A stretch of DNA of 51,721 nucleotides from an uncultured Rubritalea sp. (lineage in GTDB: Bacteria; Verrucomicrobiota; Verrucomicrobiia; Verrucomicrobiales; Akkermansiaceae). A program made the position numbers and the translations under genes. Positions 34,588 to 43,833 of this stretch are shown piece by piece (the first letter of the stretch is position 1; the number at the start of each line of letters is the position of its first letter). The stretch spans positions 1 to 51,721 of the forward strand of contig CAKZNV010000133.1 in NCBI GenBank assembly GCA_937132085.1, in the 5' to 3' direction. A model generated the notes under the pieces. That model worked only from the letters and a program-made list of their open reading frames with translations. It was not told the origin of the DNA and made no database searches.

Positions 34588-35352
34588 ATGAAAAAGGAAA
34601 CTCCATTCATTGAAGTGCAAGATCTTCACCAGAGATTTGGTGATCATCATGTCCTTAAGGGGGTGACCACTCATATTAATAAAGGCGAAACTGTCGTGCT
34701 GCTGGGCGGCTCAGGTGGTGGTAAGAGCGTTTTAGTTAAGCATTTTGTAGGGCTACTCAGCCCCTACGAAGGAAAAGTCATTGTAGAAGGTGAAGACATT
34801 TCTGATATGAATGAGCGTCAGCTCGGCAAGGTTCGTAGGAAGGTGGCGATGATGTTCCAGAATGGTGCGTTATTTGATTTCCTTACTGTTGGGCAGAACA
34901 TTGCTTTTCCTCTCAGGGAACGTGGACTCAAGGATGAAGCGGAGATTGAGCGTCGTGTGATAGAGACTTTAGAAATCGTGAGGCTTCCGGGTCAGGAAGA
35001 TAAAATGCCTGCTGATCTCTCTGGAGGAATGCGTAAACGCGTGGCGCTGGCGAGAGCTATAGTGGACAAGGCTACTTGTGTTCTGTATGATGAGCCTCAC
35101 GCTGGATTAGACCCTATTACTGCGGACTCTATCGATCACCTGATCAAGGATCTGCAACGTGACCACGGAATGACTAACATCATCATTACGCACGAGATGC
35201 GCAGTGTCTTCAGAATCGCTGACCGTGTGATATTCCTCAAAGAGGGGAACGTTTACTGGGAAGGCACACCGCAGGAAATGAAAGACTCTGGAGATCCTGA
35301 GCTTACCAATTTCATCGAAGGAAGAGCAGAGCCTGAAGGGGCATGTTACTAA
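34588..35352 (+). CDS. mlaF: MlaF-like ABC transporter ATPase
   Basis: ATPase of a Mla/Ttg2-type phospholipid transporter at the inner membrane. Walker A GGSGGGKSVLVKH, signature LSGGMRKRVALARAI and Walker B CVLYDEPHAGLDP with the following glutamate are all present. MlaF-type features include FQNGALFDFLTVGQNIAFPLRE and the C-terminal LTNFIEGRAEP. The length of 254 residues fits. The MCE protein follows 31 bases downstream, supporting a lipid-transport role. No permease (MlaE) gene is beside them in this window. Confidence 0.92.
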   Translation: MKKETPFIEVQDLHQRFGDHHVLKGVTTHINKGETVVLLGGSGGGKSVLVKHFVGLLSPYEGKVIVEGEDISDMNERQLGKVRRKVAMMFQNGALFDFLTVGQNIAFPLRERGLKDEAEIERRVIETLEIVRLPGQEDKMPADLSGGMRKRVALARAIVDKATCVLYDEPHAGLDPITADSIDHLIKDLQRDHGMTNIIITHEMRSVFRIADRVIFLKEGNVYWEGTPQEMKDSGDPELTNFIEGRAEPEGACY

Positions 35353-35383
35353 ATCTAACAATAACTTTTAAACTAATAATTCC

Positions 35384-36436
35384 ATGGCAATCAAAGAAAA
35401 AAGGCATGAAGCATACGTAGGTCTGTTTCTCTTGGTAGGACTCATCATCCTAGGGGCTCTAGTGGTGAAGTTCGGCAGACTAGGTGAAAACAGCATGGAT
35501 GGAAAATATAATGTGGAGCTCGTATTCAAAGATGCTTCTGGTCTGATCAAAGGTAGTGAAGTGCGTATGGGGGGGGCGAGGATCGGTAAGGTAACGAACA
35601 CTCCTGCGCTGGCTGAAGATCTAACTGTGAGACTGAATCTCCGCCTCGATGGGAGAATCAAGATCGATAAAGACAGCATTTTCCAGATTCAATCATTATC
35701 ACTCATTGGTGACAAAATGATCGTTGTTTTACCTCCTGAGGTGAAGAGCGGTGAGTTCATCACAGATGGAGAAATGTTGATTGGTGGTGGACAGGGAGGG
35801 CTTGACGCCATCCAGTCAGATGCTGAATCTGTGGCAAAAGATGCTAGAGTTCTGATGAAAGACGCTCGGACGACTTTACTAAAAGTAGATGCCTCACTAG
35901 ACGAAATCCGTATGATCACTGGGCGTCTCGCTGAGTCTATTGATAAAGTGAATACTAGTATCTTAGATGAAAAGAACGTTAAGCACATTAGTAACTCATT
36001 GGCGAATATCGAAGAAATTACCGCAAGCTTCAAGGGGTTGAGTGATGATATCAGGCCTACGTTAAAAGAAGCTAGAGAAGCGATCGCTATAGTGAAATCT
36101 GCTGCTGGGACTGCGGAGAAAACTTTTGCCGACGCGAGTGAGCAGATTGAGAAATTAGAGCCGGTGTTAAAGGGCGTCCCATCTGCGATAGCTAGTCTAG
36201 AGACAGCGGCTGATAAAGCTGGTGAGACAATGGATTCTGCGAAACGTGCGATAGCTAAAGTGGGTGAAGGCAGTGGCTTACTAAGCACCTTATCGAACGA
36301 CAAAGAATTCGATACAGATACCAAGCAATTCGTCAAAAACCTCAAACACTATGGCATTCTACGCTATAAAGATGATGCTACTTACAACGAAAAGGACCCT
36401 AAAAAGAACCGCTATAGAAGCCCAAGAAGACGCTAG
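35384..36436 (+). CDS. mlaD: MlaD-like MCE-domain protein
   Basis: Inner-membrane-anchored substrate-binding component of the Mla lipid pathway. One N-terminal membrane helix (about 11-29, YVGLFLLVGLIILGALVV), then an MCE domain (about 37-125) with GLIKGSEVRMGGARIGKV and SLSLIGDKMIVVLPPE. A long helical, Ala/Glu/Lys-rich C-terminal region follows (about 140-325) that probably forms a helical tube or coiled coil, longer than in E. coli MlaD (183 residues). In MCE proteins such extensions can span the periplasm. Its stop overlaps the convergent sulfatase stop by four bases. Confidence 0.9.
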   Translation: MAIKEKRHEAYVGLFLLVGLIILGALVVKFGRLGENSMDGKYNVELVFKDASGLIKGSEVRMGGARIGKVTNTPALAEDLTVRLNLRLDGRIKIDKDSIFQIQSLSLIGDKMIVVLPPEVKSGEFITDGEMLIGGGQGGLDAIQSDAESVAKDARVLMKDARTTLLKVDASLDEIRMITGRLAESIDKVNTSILDEKNVKHISNSLANIEEITASFKGLSDDIRPTLKEAREAIAIVKSAAGTAEKTFADASEQIEKLEPVLKGVPSAIASLETAADKAGETMDSAKRAIAKVGEGSGLLSTLSNDKEFDTDTKQFVKNLKHYGILRYKDDATYNEKDPKKNRYRSPRRR

Positions 36437-38898
36437 TTTGTCTTCATCGGAATCGTGAAGATGCCTGTTTGATTGCCTTTTCTGTAGCTAGAGATGAAGG
36501 TGGTAGGGACGCCGTTTTTATCTGTGTAGAATGATGGTCGCTCCATGCGTTCTGCTTTGAAGGTAGATGCATCCGCTGATTTGAAGCTTTTCGCTAAGTG
36601 TGGGTGCTTGGCTTTCTCCCAATGAATACCATCTGCAGATGTGATGAATCCGTAGTGAGTGTGGGCATGGTAAGTTGCGTAGTATCGCTTACGAGTCTGA
36701 TCATACCAAATAGATGCGTCCTCAGTATCGAAGTCTTTGATCGCTAGTTTTGGCTGGATCTTGAATGGACCGATTGGATTATCTGACAGCGCTGTTGCTT
36801 GAACACGTTGGCCTCCTTTGGCTGTTTTATCTCCTTTGATGAGCATGAGATATTTCCCCTCTGGTGTCTGAACTACAGCTGGATTCACGGTGATGGTGAA
36901 AACTGGTGCAGTTGGTATCACGCTCGGCTTATCTTGGCGTTTCCACGGTCCTGAAAGGGATTTTGATACGGCTACACCAGCTCGTTGATTGTTGCGTAGG
37001 GTCGGCCAATTCTTGTGTCTGTAGCCCTTTTTAGCTGTTTCAATGAGATCTTCTGGGCTGAGGTTTTCTGCTGTGGTGGAGATATAGTAGAGATAGTAGC
37101 TGTCGCCAAACTTCTTGATTTTTGGATTGTGTGCAGTGACCGTATCCCAGTTGCCAGGTCCACGGCCTTTGAGGGCTGTGTAGGAGTATTTCCATGGGCC
37201 AGAAGCATTGTCAGATGTAGCTACAGCGATCTCTGAGTGAGTCAGCCAGCTAAGAAATCCGATGGACTTAGGAAAACGAGAGTAGAAGAGGTAGTATTTC
37301 TTATCGTCTCCTTGAATGATTGATCCGCCCCAGTTGAACCAGTCTTTGCTAGTGAAGTGGTTTTCTGGTTTGTAGTTCTCTAGCTTCGGATGCCATGTGT
37401 CCGTGGTGTTAACAGCTTTGTTGATGACTTCATCTGGGAGTGGCACAGGCTTGTTGGTTTTCTTGTCGATGAGCATGAGAGCTTTTTTCTCACGGAGATC
37501 ATCAGATAGGATTTCGGCTAGGCGTTTGACGTCTTCTGGCTTCTTGGATGCTAGGTCAGTCTTTTCGCCGATGTCGTTCTTGAGGTTGAAGAGCTGGATC
37601 TTCTGGTCTTTATGCCAGTAGATGAGCTTGAGGTCACCGAGGCGAATAGCCGAGTGAGGTGGGCGATGATAGAGGTTTGGGTAGTGCCAGACTAGGGGAC
37701 GTTTAGATCGATCTAGCTTATTATTGGTTAAGACTGGCTTGAACGAAATTCCGTCAGTCTTAGGGATGTCTTTTACTCCTGCGAACTCTAAGAAAGTAGG
37801 GAAGATGTCCTCTATTATGATTGGGGTATTGGTGCGAGTATTAGCTTTTGTGAGCGTTGGGTGCTGGACAATGAGTGGCACTCGAGTTCCACCTTCATAG
37901 GCAGAGATTTTATCGCCTTTAAGCGGTAGGTTTTGGGGATTGTTTCCCGGACTGCCGTTGTCTGACATGAAGATAATGATGGTGTTATCTGCTATACCTA
38001 GACGCTCGATGGTCTGGGTCAGATCACCGAGCGACTTGTCCATAGATTCTAGCATCGAAGCGTAGACTTTCTTATGTTTGTTCCACTTTGAGTTATCATA
38101 GTTAGGTAAGAATCTACGATCTGGCTCGAATGGAGCGTGCACACCGTAATGCGACATATAGAGGTAGAATGGTTTTTTAGCTGCTACAGTTTTTTCAAGT
38201 TCAGTGATTACTTCACGTGTGATGGCTTCGGTGAGGTTGATTTTTTGACCATGATATTTATCGAGTCCTGGGATGTCCCAAATGTGAACACCTGGTTGAC
38301 GCCAGTTCGCGGAGAAATTTTTATCACCATGATATGATCCTGGACCACCCATGTAGGATCCAGCAATATTAACGTCGAAGCCTAGATTTGCAGGGTCTGC
38401 ACCTGCTGTGTCTTTCGCTCCAAAGTGTGCTTTGCCAGCGTGGATGGTGTGGTAGCCATTTTTCTTGAGCAGTGAAGGTAAGGTCGTGGCGGCAAATGAA
38501 CGTGGCTCTTTAGAGCCTACTGGTTGAAGTCCGTTGACTGGCCATTTTGTTAATCCCAGATGTTTAGTAGCGCTCTCAGGAGATTTATTTTTTCTTAGTG
38601 TCCATGAGGTTACTTGATGGCGTGCAGCATTGTAGCCAGTCATGAGGGAAATCCTAGATGGGGAACAGGTATTACACGCATAGGCTTGAGTGAAGACTAG
38701 ACCTTTAGAGGCTAATTTCTCCATATTCGGAGTGCGATAGTCTTTGTTGAGCTGGGTGGTCTCTGAGTGAAATGGAACAGAAGTATCCTGCCAACCCATA
38801 TCATCAACGAAGAAGAATAGAATGTTCGGCTTTTCCGCTGCACTGAGTGGAAGCAATGTCAGGAGTGATGCTGATAATGTCGTGAGAAGTCTCTTCAT
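36433..38898 (-). CDS. Secreted sulfatase fused to a GH43/GH117-like beta-propeller
   Basis: Two-enzyme fusion. Signal peptide to about residue 20. The S1-type sulfatase domain (about 22-470) has metal ligands Asp32-Asp33 and the formylglycine motif Cys78-Ser-Pro-Ser-Arg82 (CNTCSPSRISLMTG), then HAGKAHFG and FMSDNGSPGNNP. It needs a formylglycine-generating or anaerobic maturase encoded elsewhere. The second part (about 500-821) has repeated aromatic blocks, such as YYLFYSRFPKSIG, SYYLYYISTTAEN and RYYATYHAHTHYG, typical of five-bladed propeller glycosidases (GH43/GH117 or related). The exact family is uncertain. Likely substrates are sulfated algal polysaccharides. A good promoter precedes it. 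Confidence 0.88.
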   Translation of the reverse strand: MKRLLTTLSASLLTLLPLSAAEKPNILFFFVDDMGWQDTSVPFHSETTQLNKDYRTPNMEKLASKGLVFTQAYACNTCSPSRISLMTGYNAARHQVTSWTLRKNKSPESATKHLGLTKWPVNGLQPVGSKEPRSFAATTLPSLLKKNGYHTIHAGKAHFGAKDTAGADPANLGFDVNIAGSYMGGPGSYHGDKNFSANWRQPGVHIWDIPGLDKYHGQKINLTEAITREVITELEKTVAAKKPFYLYMSHYGVHAPFEPDRRFLPNYDNSKWNKHKKVYASMLESMDKSLGDLTQTIERLGIADNTIIIFMSDNGSPGNNPQNLPLKGDKISAYEGGTRVPLIVQHPTLTKANTRTNTPIIIEDIFPTFLEFAGVKDIPKTDGISFKPVLTNNKLDRSKRPLVWHYPNLYHRPPHSAIRLGDLKLIYWHKDQKIQLFNLKNDIGEKTDLASKKPEDVKRLAEILSDDLREKKALMLIDKKTNKPVPLPDEVINKAVNTTDTWHPKLENYKPENHFTSKDWFNWGGSIIQGDDKKYYLFYSRFPKSIGFLSWLTHSEIAVATSDNASGPWKYSYTALKGRGPGNWDTVTAHNPKIKKFGDSYYLYYISTTAENLSPEDLIETAKKGYRHKNWPTLRNNQRAGVAVSKSLSGPWKRQDKPSVIPTAPVFTITVNPAVVQTPEGKYLMLIKGDKTAKGGQRVQATALSDNPIGPFKIQPKLAIKDFDTEDASIWYDQTRKRYYATYHAHTHYGFITSADGIHWEKAKHPHLAKSFKSADASTFKAERMERPSFYTDKNGVPTTFISSYRKGNQTGIFTIPMKTN

Positions 38899-38918
38899 GA
38901 TTATTTATACGTTGATTA

Positions 38919-38946
38919 ATTATATGTCATACAGATTATTTTTCAA
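38919..38946 (-). promoter_or_regulatory. Candidate sigma-70-type promoter of the sulfatase gene
   Basis: On the minus strand TTGAAA (38946-38941) and a perfect TATAAT (38924-38919) are 16 bases apart, 20 bases before the ATG. The best promoter match found in the window. Confidence 0.5.
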
Positions 38947-39065
38947 TCTATAATTATTTCATCGCTGGATAAGGATACTTTCACAGAAGCATGCTTGTCG
39001 TGTAGTAGTTGGATACTGTAAGCTGATGTTTAAGTGTTTCCTACATTGGAGCTACAAACGGTTAT

Positions 39066-42000
39066 ATGACTAGAGATTCAGAGAGTAAAAAATACTGGGC
39101 GTTCATTTCTTATTCCTCGAAGGATAAGAAGTGGGGATCTTGGCTGCATAAGCGTTTAGAAAACTATCCTATTCCCAAGGAATTCCAAAAGACTGAGCTG
39201 TTTGATGGAGCTATCTTAGGCAAGAATCTACGCCCAGTCTTTAGAGATCGAGATGAACTAGCGGGGTCTTCTGAGCTAGGACCAGCGATCTTTTCAGCAC
39301 TAGAGCAGTCTCGCTATCTGATCGTGCTGTGTTCTAAGAATTCTGCTCAATCTGAGTGGGTGAACAAGGAGATTGAAGACTTTAAAGATCTGGATGAGGG
39401 GAATGCCAAGTATATATTGGCGTTGATTCTAGATGGTGAACCGAACGCAACAAGTAATGCTAAGGTCGATGATTCGGAGGAATGCTTTCCACCTGCTCTG
39501 CGATATCCGTTGGAGCCACTAGCTGGTGATTTACGTAAAGAAGGTGACGGCAAGGAACGAGGTTTCTTGAAGGTGCTCTCTGGGGTAGCTCAGTTAGATT
39601 TTGATACTCTGTATCGCAGGCATGAGAGGGCGCAGAGGAAGAAACGGCTCTTTATTGGCGGTGTGGCAGCCTGTGTGATTTTCATGCTGGCAGGATTGTT
39701 GGTCTTTGCACTAAGCCAGAAGAAGCTCGCTGAGGAGAAAACAGCGGAAGTGGAAGCAGAAAGGTCAAAGACTGAGTTAGAGTTGATGAATTCTTACACT
39801 GAATCAGGCAAGAATCTGATGAAGGATAATCAGTCTTATGATGCGATCGTGAAATTACTCAAAGCAAATTCAATAGCGACCAAACATACTAAAGATACTG
39901 AAGGAATCAGAAATTTACTCCAGCAAGCAGTAGACTCAAACTACTTGATTCATCAATTCCGCCCTCATGATACAGTTATTGATCGTGTAGAGTTCTCAGC
40001 AGATTCGAAATACCTTTGTTCTGTGTCAGTAGATCGCGATGAGTTTGCGGTGTGGAGCACAGAAAGCTGGCAGAAGGTATATAGTAAAGAGCTTAAAGAT
40101 CTCGTATACGCAGGTTTCACAAAGGACGGTCAAGTCGTCAGCCTGCAATCTAATAACTTTGTGGGAGGTGATGGTTTTTACACGACTTGGAGTATGTGGA
40201 CAGAAGGAGGAGAGTTATCTAAGGCGAAGCAGTTTGATGGATGGGCGGTGCGTGTGGCCAATTTAAGCAAATTTAACCATACACTGTTTTATCTCTCTAA
40301 TTCTTCTGACAGTGGAGCAGGGCCGTTTAAAGGGATCGTCTATAGTATGGCGAGCTTAGAGAATATAACTGAATGGTCATACAGTGAGGAAAGAATGTGG
40401 TCTGAAGTTGCTGAAATACCAGGTTCTAGTCATTTTGTATTCAGGGCAAAAGAGAGCGATAGTCAGTCTGTTTTTGATGCAAAAGGGAAACAACTTTGTG
40501 AAATTGAGAAACTGAATCCCTATGCAGTAGCCGGTCTTATTTTTAGTAAAGAGCAGTCAGTCCTGATAGATAAAAGCGAATATAAGATAAAGATGTGGAG
40601 TCTTACAGATGGTAGCGTTTCTGTAGAAAAAAATATAGCAGGGCGTTATCACAGGACTTCGGATCATTCGTTCTTTTCAGATTCAAAAGAATTAGTAAAG
40701 GAGACTCAAATGCAAAATTGGATCCAAGTAAATGGTTTAGAGGATTATCCTTATACTTCAATGAGATACGGGACTGGGTCAGCTCAGTCTGAGTTGTTTG
40801 CTACTAGTGATGGTGGGACGATCTATGTTTCAGCTAAAAGTAATAAATTTGATATCACTTTTAGAAATAAAAGTCCTGTGAAACAGCTTAAAATGAGCCC
40901 CGATGGTCAGGTGTTATGCTCTGTGAATAAGGATGGATATATAGAAGTCTGGCAAATGGATCAAAGCTTAGTAACTCCAGTCAATGCGCCTGGGTTCGAA
41001 GTGAGTCACATGGAGAGTGATGCTCAATCAGATGCCATCTTAATGAGGTCTAATAGCGAACTCTGTATTTATAATACGAAGAAAGAGGCGGTTCAGTATG
41101 AATTGAAGATAGAAGGCGGCGCTAAGTTTAATAATCACGATTGGTTTCCTTATTCTAACTTGCTAGTGATCTCATCCTCTAGTGATGATAAAATCATGAA
41201 CCCGTCACCCAGGACGGTGAGAGTTTATGATACTTTGGAGAAAAAGCTAAAGTTAACGATAGAGAATTCCTTTTTCAATGCTCTGCTCCCTGACGGGAAA
41301 TCAATCCTTGTTAGATCCAATAAAAAAGTCCTTAAGTATGATTTAGAAACTGGAACCCCATTGGTATTATGGGATGAAAGTAACTATGAGAGCATTTCAG
41401 CTTCCTTTGTTTTTCGGAAAGGTGTGTTGATTCTGGTCACTCCTCAGTATGAAATACAATCGATCTCTCTTGAAGACGGCAGGATCTTATCTAGTTATAA
41501 ATTCACCAGCACAGCGGAGAAAGATGAACCAGATTATGGTTTTTCATATGCTAAGCTATCTAGAGATGAGAGATATCTATTGCTGATGTCATCTTGGCAA
41601 AGCGGACTTGTCTGGGATTTTGATAAAAAGGAATTCTCGAACATTTCTTATAAAAGTCACTATCCTGAAATCTATAATTTTGATTTCACTGGGAAAATTA
41701 TTTTTAACCATGAGGTCTATGAAAAAGGTAAAACTCTTCGTAGTATCAAGATTCAGAAGTTTCCTTCTTTTACAAAGTTGCATTCGATACCTGTAGAGGA
41801 AATAGCTAACTTATATATGCTTGATTCCAATAGAGTCGTCGTTGCTGAGAGCTATGACCAATTTGTGATTGTGGATGTAAATACTGGGGAGAAGTTAAAG
41901 CGATTTTCGGATTGCGAAACTTACGATGAAGATCTCTGTGTCTTGGTGTGTGAGGTGAATAACAATGTGGAGGTTTGGAATCTTAAAACCATGCAGATGC

Positions 42001-42170
42001 TAAATAGGCTACCCATTGATTATTTGTCTGATCCTGTTATTTCTAGCGATTCAAAGTATCTCTATTATCTAGGACGTGATCACAAAGTCTATAAGGCATC
42101 AATCCAAATAGAGGTGGAGGATCTCATTCGTAGAGCTAGTGAAGAAGTGAGATTTAAACTGCTGCGATAA
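39066..42170 (+). CDS. TIR domain - transmembrane - beta-propeller (WD40-like) protein
   Basis: Large 1034-residue protein. The N-terminal TIR domain (about 9-155) includes YWAFISYSSKDKKWGSWLHK, RPVFRDRDELAGSSELG, the core strand YLIVLCSKNSAQ and SEWVNKEIEDF, where Glu102 after Trp98 sits where NAD-cleaving TIR domains have their catalytic glutamate. One membrane helix (about 195-217) is followed by a short coiled coil (218-240), a helical hairpin, and then roughly 750 residues of repeated beta blades (e.g. VEFSADSKYLCSVSVDRDEF, LKMSPDGQVLCSVNKDGYIE) forming one or two propellers outside. Related TIR-repeat proteins are often annotated as signalling or defence proteins; activity here is unknown. 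It stands alone and is probably transcribed alone. Confidence 0.86.
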   Translation: MTRDSESKKYWAFISYSSKDKKWGSWLHKRLENYPIPKEFQKTELFDGAILGKNLRPVFRDRDELAGSSELGPAIFSALEQSRYLIVLCSKNSAQSEWVNKEIEDFKDLDEGNAKYILALILDGEPNATSNAKVDDSEECFPPALRYPLEPLAGDLRKEGDGKERGFLKVLSGVAQLDFDTLYRRHERAQRKKRLFIGGVAACVIFMLAGLLVFALSQKKLAEEKTAEVEAERSKTELELMNSYTESGKNLMKDNQSYDAIVKLLKANSIATKHTKDTEGIRNLLQQAVDSNYLIHQFRPHDTVIDRVEFSADSKYLCSVSVDRDEFAVWSTESWQKVYSKELKDLVYAGFTKDGQVVSLQSNNFVGGDGFYTTWSMWTEGGELSKAKQFDGWAVRVANLSKFNHTLFYLSNSSDSGAGPFKGIVYSMASLENITEWSYSEERMWSEVAEIPGSSHFVFRAKESDSQSVFDAKGKQLCEIEKLNPYAVAGLIFSKEQSVLIDKSEYKIKMWSLTDGSVSVEKNIAGRYHRTSDHSFFSDSKELVKETQMQNWIQVNGLEDYPYTSMRYGTGSAQSELFATSDGGTIYVSAKSNKFDITFRNKSPVKQLKMSPDGQVLCSVNKDGYIEVWQMDQSLVTPVNAPGFEVSHMESDAQSDAILMRSNSELCIYNTKKEAVQYELKIEGGAKFNNHDWFPYSNLLVISSSSDDKIMNPSPRTVRVYDTLEKKLKLTIENSFFNALLPDGKSILVRSNKKVLKYDLETGTPLVLWDESNYESISASFVFRKGVLILVTPQYEIQSISLEDGRILSSYKFTSTAEKDEPDYGFSYAKLSRDERYLLLMSSWQSGLVWDFDKKEFSNISYKSHYPEIYNFDFTGKIIFNHEVYEKGKTLRSIKIQKFPSFTKLHSIPVEEIANLYMLDSNRVVVAESYDQFVIVDVNTGEKLKRFSDCETYDEDLCVLVCEVNNNVEVWNLKTMQMLNRLPIDYLSDPVISSDSKYLYYLGRDHKVYKASIQIEVEDLIRRASEEVRFKLLR

Positions 42171-42263
42171 AATGAATGTGTGTGAACTCTGATATGTAGT
42201 TAGTCATGGCTGCGTATTGTGCTTGTAATGTATCGTTGATGTCATAAATTTTCTTCAAATATT

Positions 42264-43100
42264 ATGGAGATCTGGGAAGCGATTATAGTTGGGATAGTTC
42301 AAGGTTTGGCGGAGTTTTTGCCGATTTCTTCGTCGGGTCATATCGTGCTTACTCAGGTGTTACTGGGGATCGATGAGAAGAATTTGGCGTTTGAGGTGGT
42401 GCTGCATTTGGGAACTTTGGTGAGTGTCGTGATTTTCTTCAGAGCGAGCCTCTGGAAATTATGCCAGTCTCTGTGGACCAAAGATATGAAAGAGGAGAGA
42501 ATGAAGATTTTCTGGCTCGGAGTCGCTACGGTGCCTGCTGTTGTGGCTTATAAATTGTTTGGTGATTACTTTAAGGCTGCCTATGATAATCCGGTTTTGG
42601 TAAGTGGCTTGTTGCTACTTACTGCGGCTCTATTGTTCGTTCCTAAGATGGTGAAAGCTAAGTCGGCTGGAATCGGTGCGAAGAGTTCGTTATGGATGGG
42701 TGTAGGTCAGGCATTTGCGATTTTACCGGGGATTTCACGTAGTGGCTCTACGATCGCAGCTGGTCTAATGAGTGGTGTGAAGGCTGAGAAGGCGGCTGAG
42801 TTTTCGTTTCTGATGTCGATCCCAGCTATCGTAGGTGGATTTATTTTGACTCTGAAAGATGTGGCTGAGGAAGTGGCAGTCGTAGATGGCGTTGAAGTAG
42901 AGAAAGGCTGGAGTGCTGCGTTGGATTCATGTTTGAGTCAGTCCTATCTAGCTGGAGCACTAGCAGCAGCAGTGGTTGGGCTATTTGCGATCTATCTGGT
43001 GATGGACGTTGTGAAGCGTGGCAAGCTAGAATACTTCTCGTATTATCTGATAGCAGCAGGTATAACGGGAATGATTTATTTTTCTACTATTGGTTCATAG
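42264..43100 (+). CDS. uppP: Undecaprenyl-diphosphatase
   Basis: Polytopic BacA/UppP enzyme that recycles undecaprenyl pyrophosphate for peptidoglycan and other wall polymers. Signatures: GIVQGLAEFLPISSSGHIVL (catalytic Glu17 region) and FAILPGISRSGSTIAAGL. About eight hydrophobic helices. The length of 278 residues is standard. It is followed by the M23 peptidase gene with a 38-base gap, consistent with a wall-related pair. TTGTAA-16-TAAATT just upstream might be its promoter, but the match is weak. Confidence 0.95.
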   Translation: MEIWEAIIVGIVQGLAEFLPISSSGHIVLTQVLLGIDEKNLAFEVVLHLGTLVSVVIFFRASLWKLCQSLWTKDMKEERMKIFWLGVATVPAVVAYKLFGDYFKAAYDNPVLVSGLLLLTAALLFVPKMVKAKSAGIGAKSSLWMGVGQAFAILPGISRSGSTIAAGLMSGVKAEKAAEFSFLMSIPAIVGGFILTLKDVAEEVAVVDGVEVEKGWSAALDSCLSQSYLAGALAAAVVGLFAIYLVMDVVKRGKLEYFSYYLIAAGITGMIYFSTIGS

Positions 43101-43138
43101 TAAAGATAGACGATGAACTAACTCGAGACTGCTCAAGA

Positions 43139-43795
43139 ATGAGGCGCAACATTAGCATACAGATATTCGCTCTAATAGGGCTATTGTATTCTGGGCTGAT
43201 GGGATCATCTGTGCAGGCTCAGGTGCAGGTGACTCTGGCTGATGGATTTGATTATCCCGTGGGGAAACCAAACGCTAAAAATTATTATAAGGCGAGAGGG
43301 ATGCGGTTGCGGAGTCCAGTTCATTTCGGCGAAGACTGGAATGGAACAGGTGGTGGGAATACAGACCTGCATGATCCGATCTACGCCTGTGCGAATGGAG
43401 TGGTGACTTTTGCTCATGATATCCGTGGTGGCTGGGGTAGAGTCATTATCATTCGGCATGCTTATAGAGAGCCAGCTACTGGAAAGATAAAGTTTGTAGA
43501 TTCTCTATATGGTCATAACCGTAAGATGTTAGTGAAGAAGGGTGATCAGGTGATCCGCGGCCAGAAGATAGCAACGATGGGTAATAATAGGGGGATGTAT
43601 CCAGCTCATTTACATTTTGAAATCCGTCATAATATCAAGGTGGGAATGCAGCGCACGAGTGTCTCAAAGTCGCTAGTGAACTGGGCTGATCCTACGGCAT
43701 TTATTAAGAAATACAGGAAGCTGCAGAAGGAGTGGCGTAAGCAGGCTGTGCCGACTGGAACATACAAGGTTTACAAAGGCTTCAAGGGGTTGTAG
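43139..43795 (+). CDS. Secreted M23-family metallopeptidase
   Basis: LytM/M23 zinc peptidase that would cut peptidoglycan crosslinks. A signal peptide ends around residue 22 (MGSSVQAQ). Zinc site: HFGEDWN (His and Asp) and HLHFE (His), with LYGHN before it as expected. The frame is open far upstream into uppP, but the ATG at 43139 starts a proper signal sequence, giving 218 residues. The insert GNTDLHDPIYACANGVV is the usual strand turn before the second motif. A C-terminal extension of about 30 basic residues follows. Follows uppP closely, so the two may share a transcript. Confidence 0.9.
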   Translation: MRRNISIQIFALIGLLYSGLMGSSVQAQVQVTLADGFDYPVGKPNAKNYYKARGMRLRSPVHFGEDWNGTGGGNTDLHDPIYACANGVVTFAHDIRGGWGRVIIIRHAYREPATGKIKFVDSLYGHNRKMLVKKGDQVIRGQKIATMGNNRGMYPAHLHFEIRHNIKVGMQRTSVSKSLVNWADPTAFIKKYRKLQKEWRKQAVPTGTYKVYKGFKGL

Positions 43796-43833
43796 ACCAG
43801 TGCATACAAATCTCACATTTTACTCTCTAGAAC

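Noticed and set aside
35689-36345. A 218-codon open frame on the minus strand inside mlaD
   Set aside because: It is antisense to a clear MCE protein. Its Ser/Ala/Leu-rich product is what a reversed Lys/Glu/Ala-rich helix region gives by chance.
37015-37236. Short plus-strand frames opposite the sulfatase fusion
   Set aside because: Shadows of the propeller-domain coding sequence without domains or ribosome sites.
42929-43138. An N-terminal extension of the M23 peptidase into uppP
   Set aside because: The extension is the frame-shifted end of uppP, and a proper signal peptide starts at the ATG at 43139.
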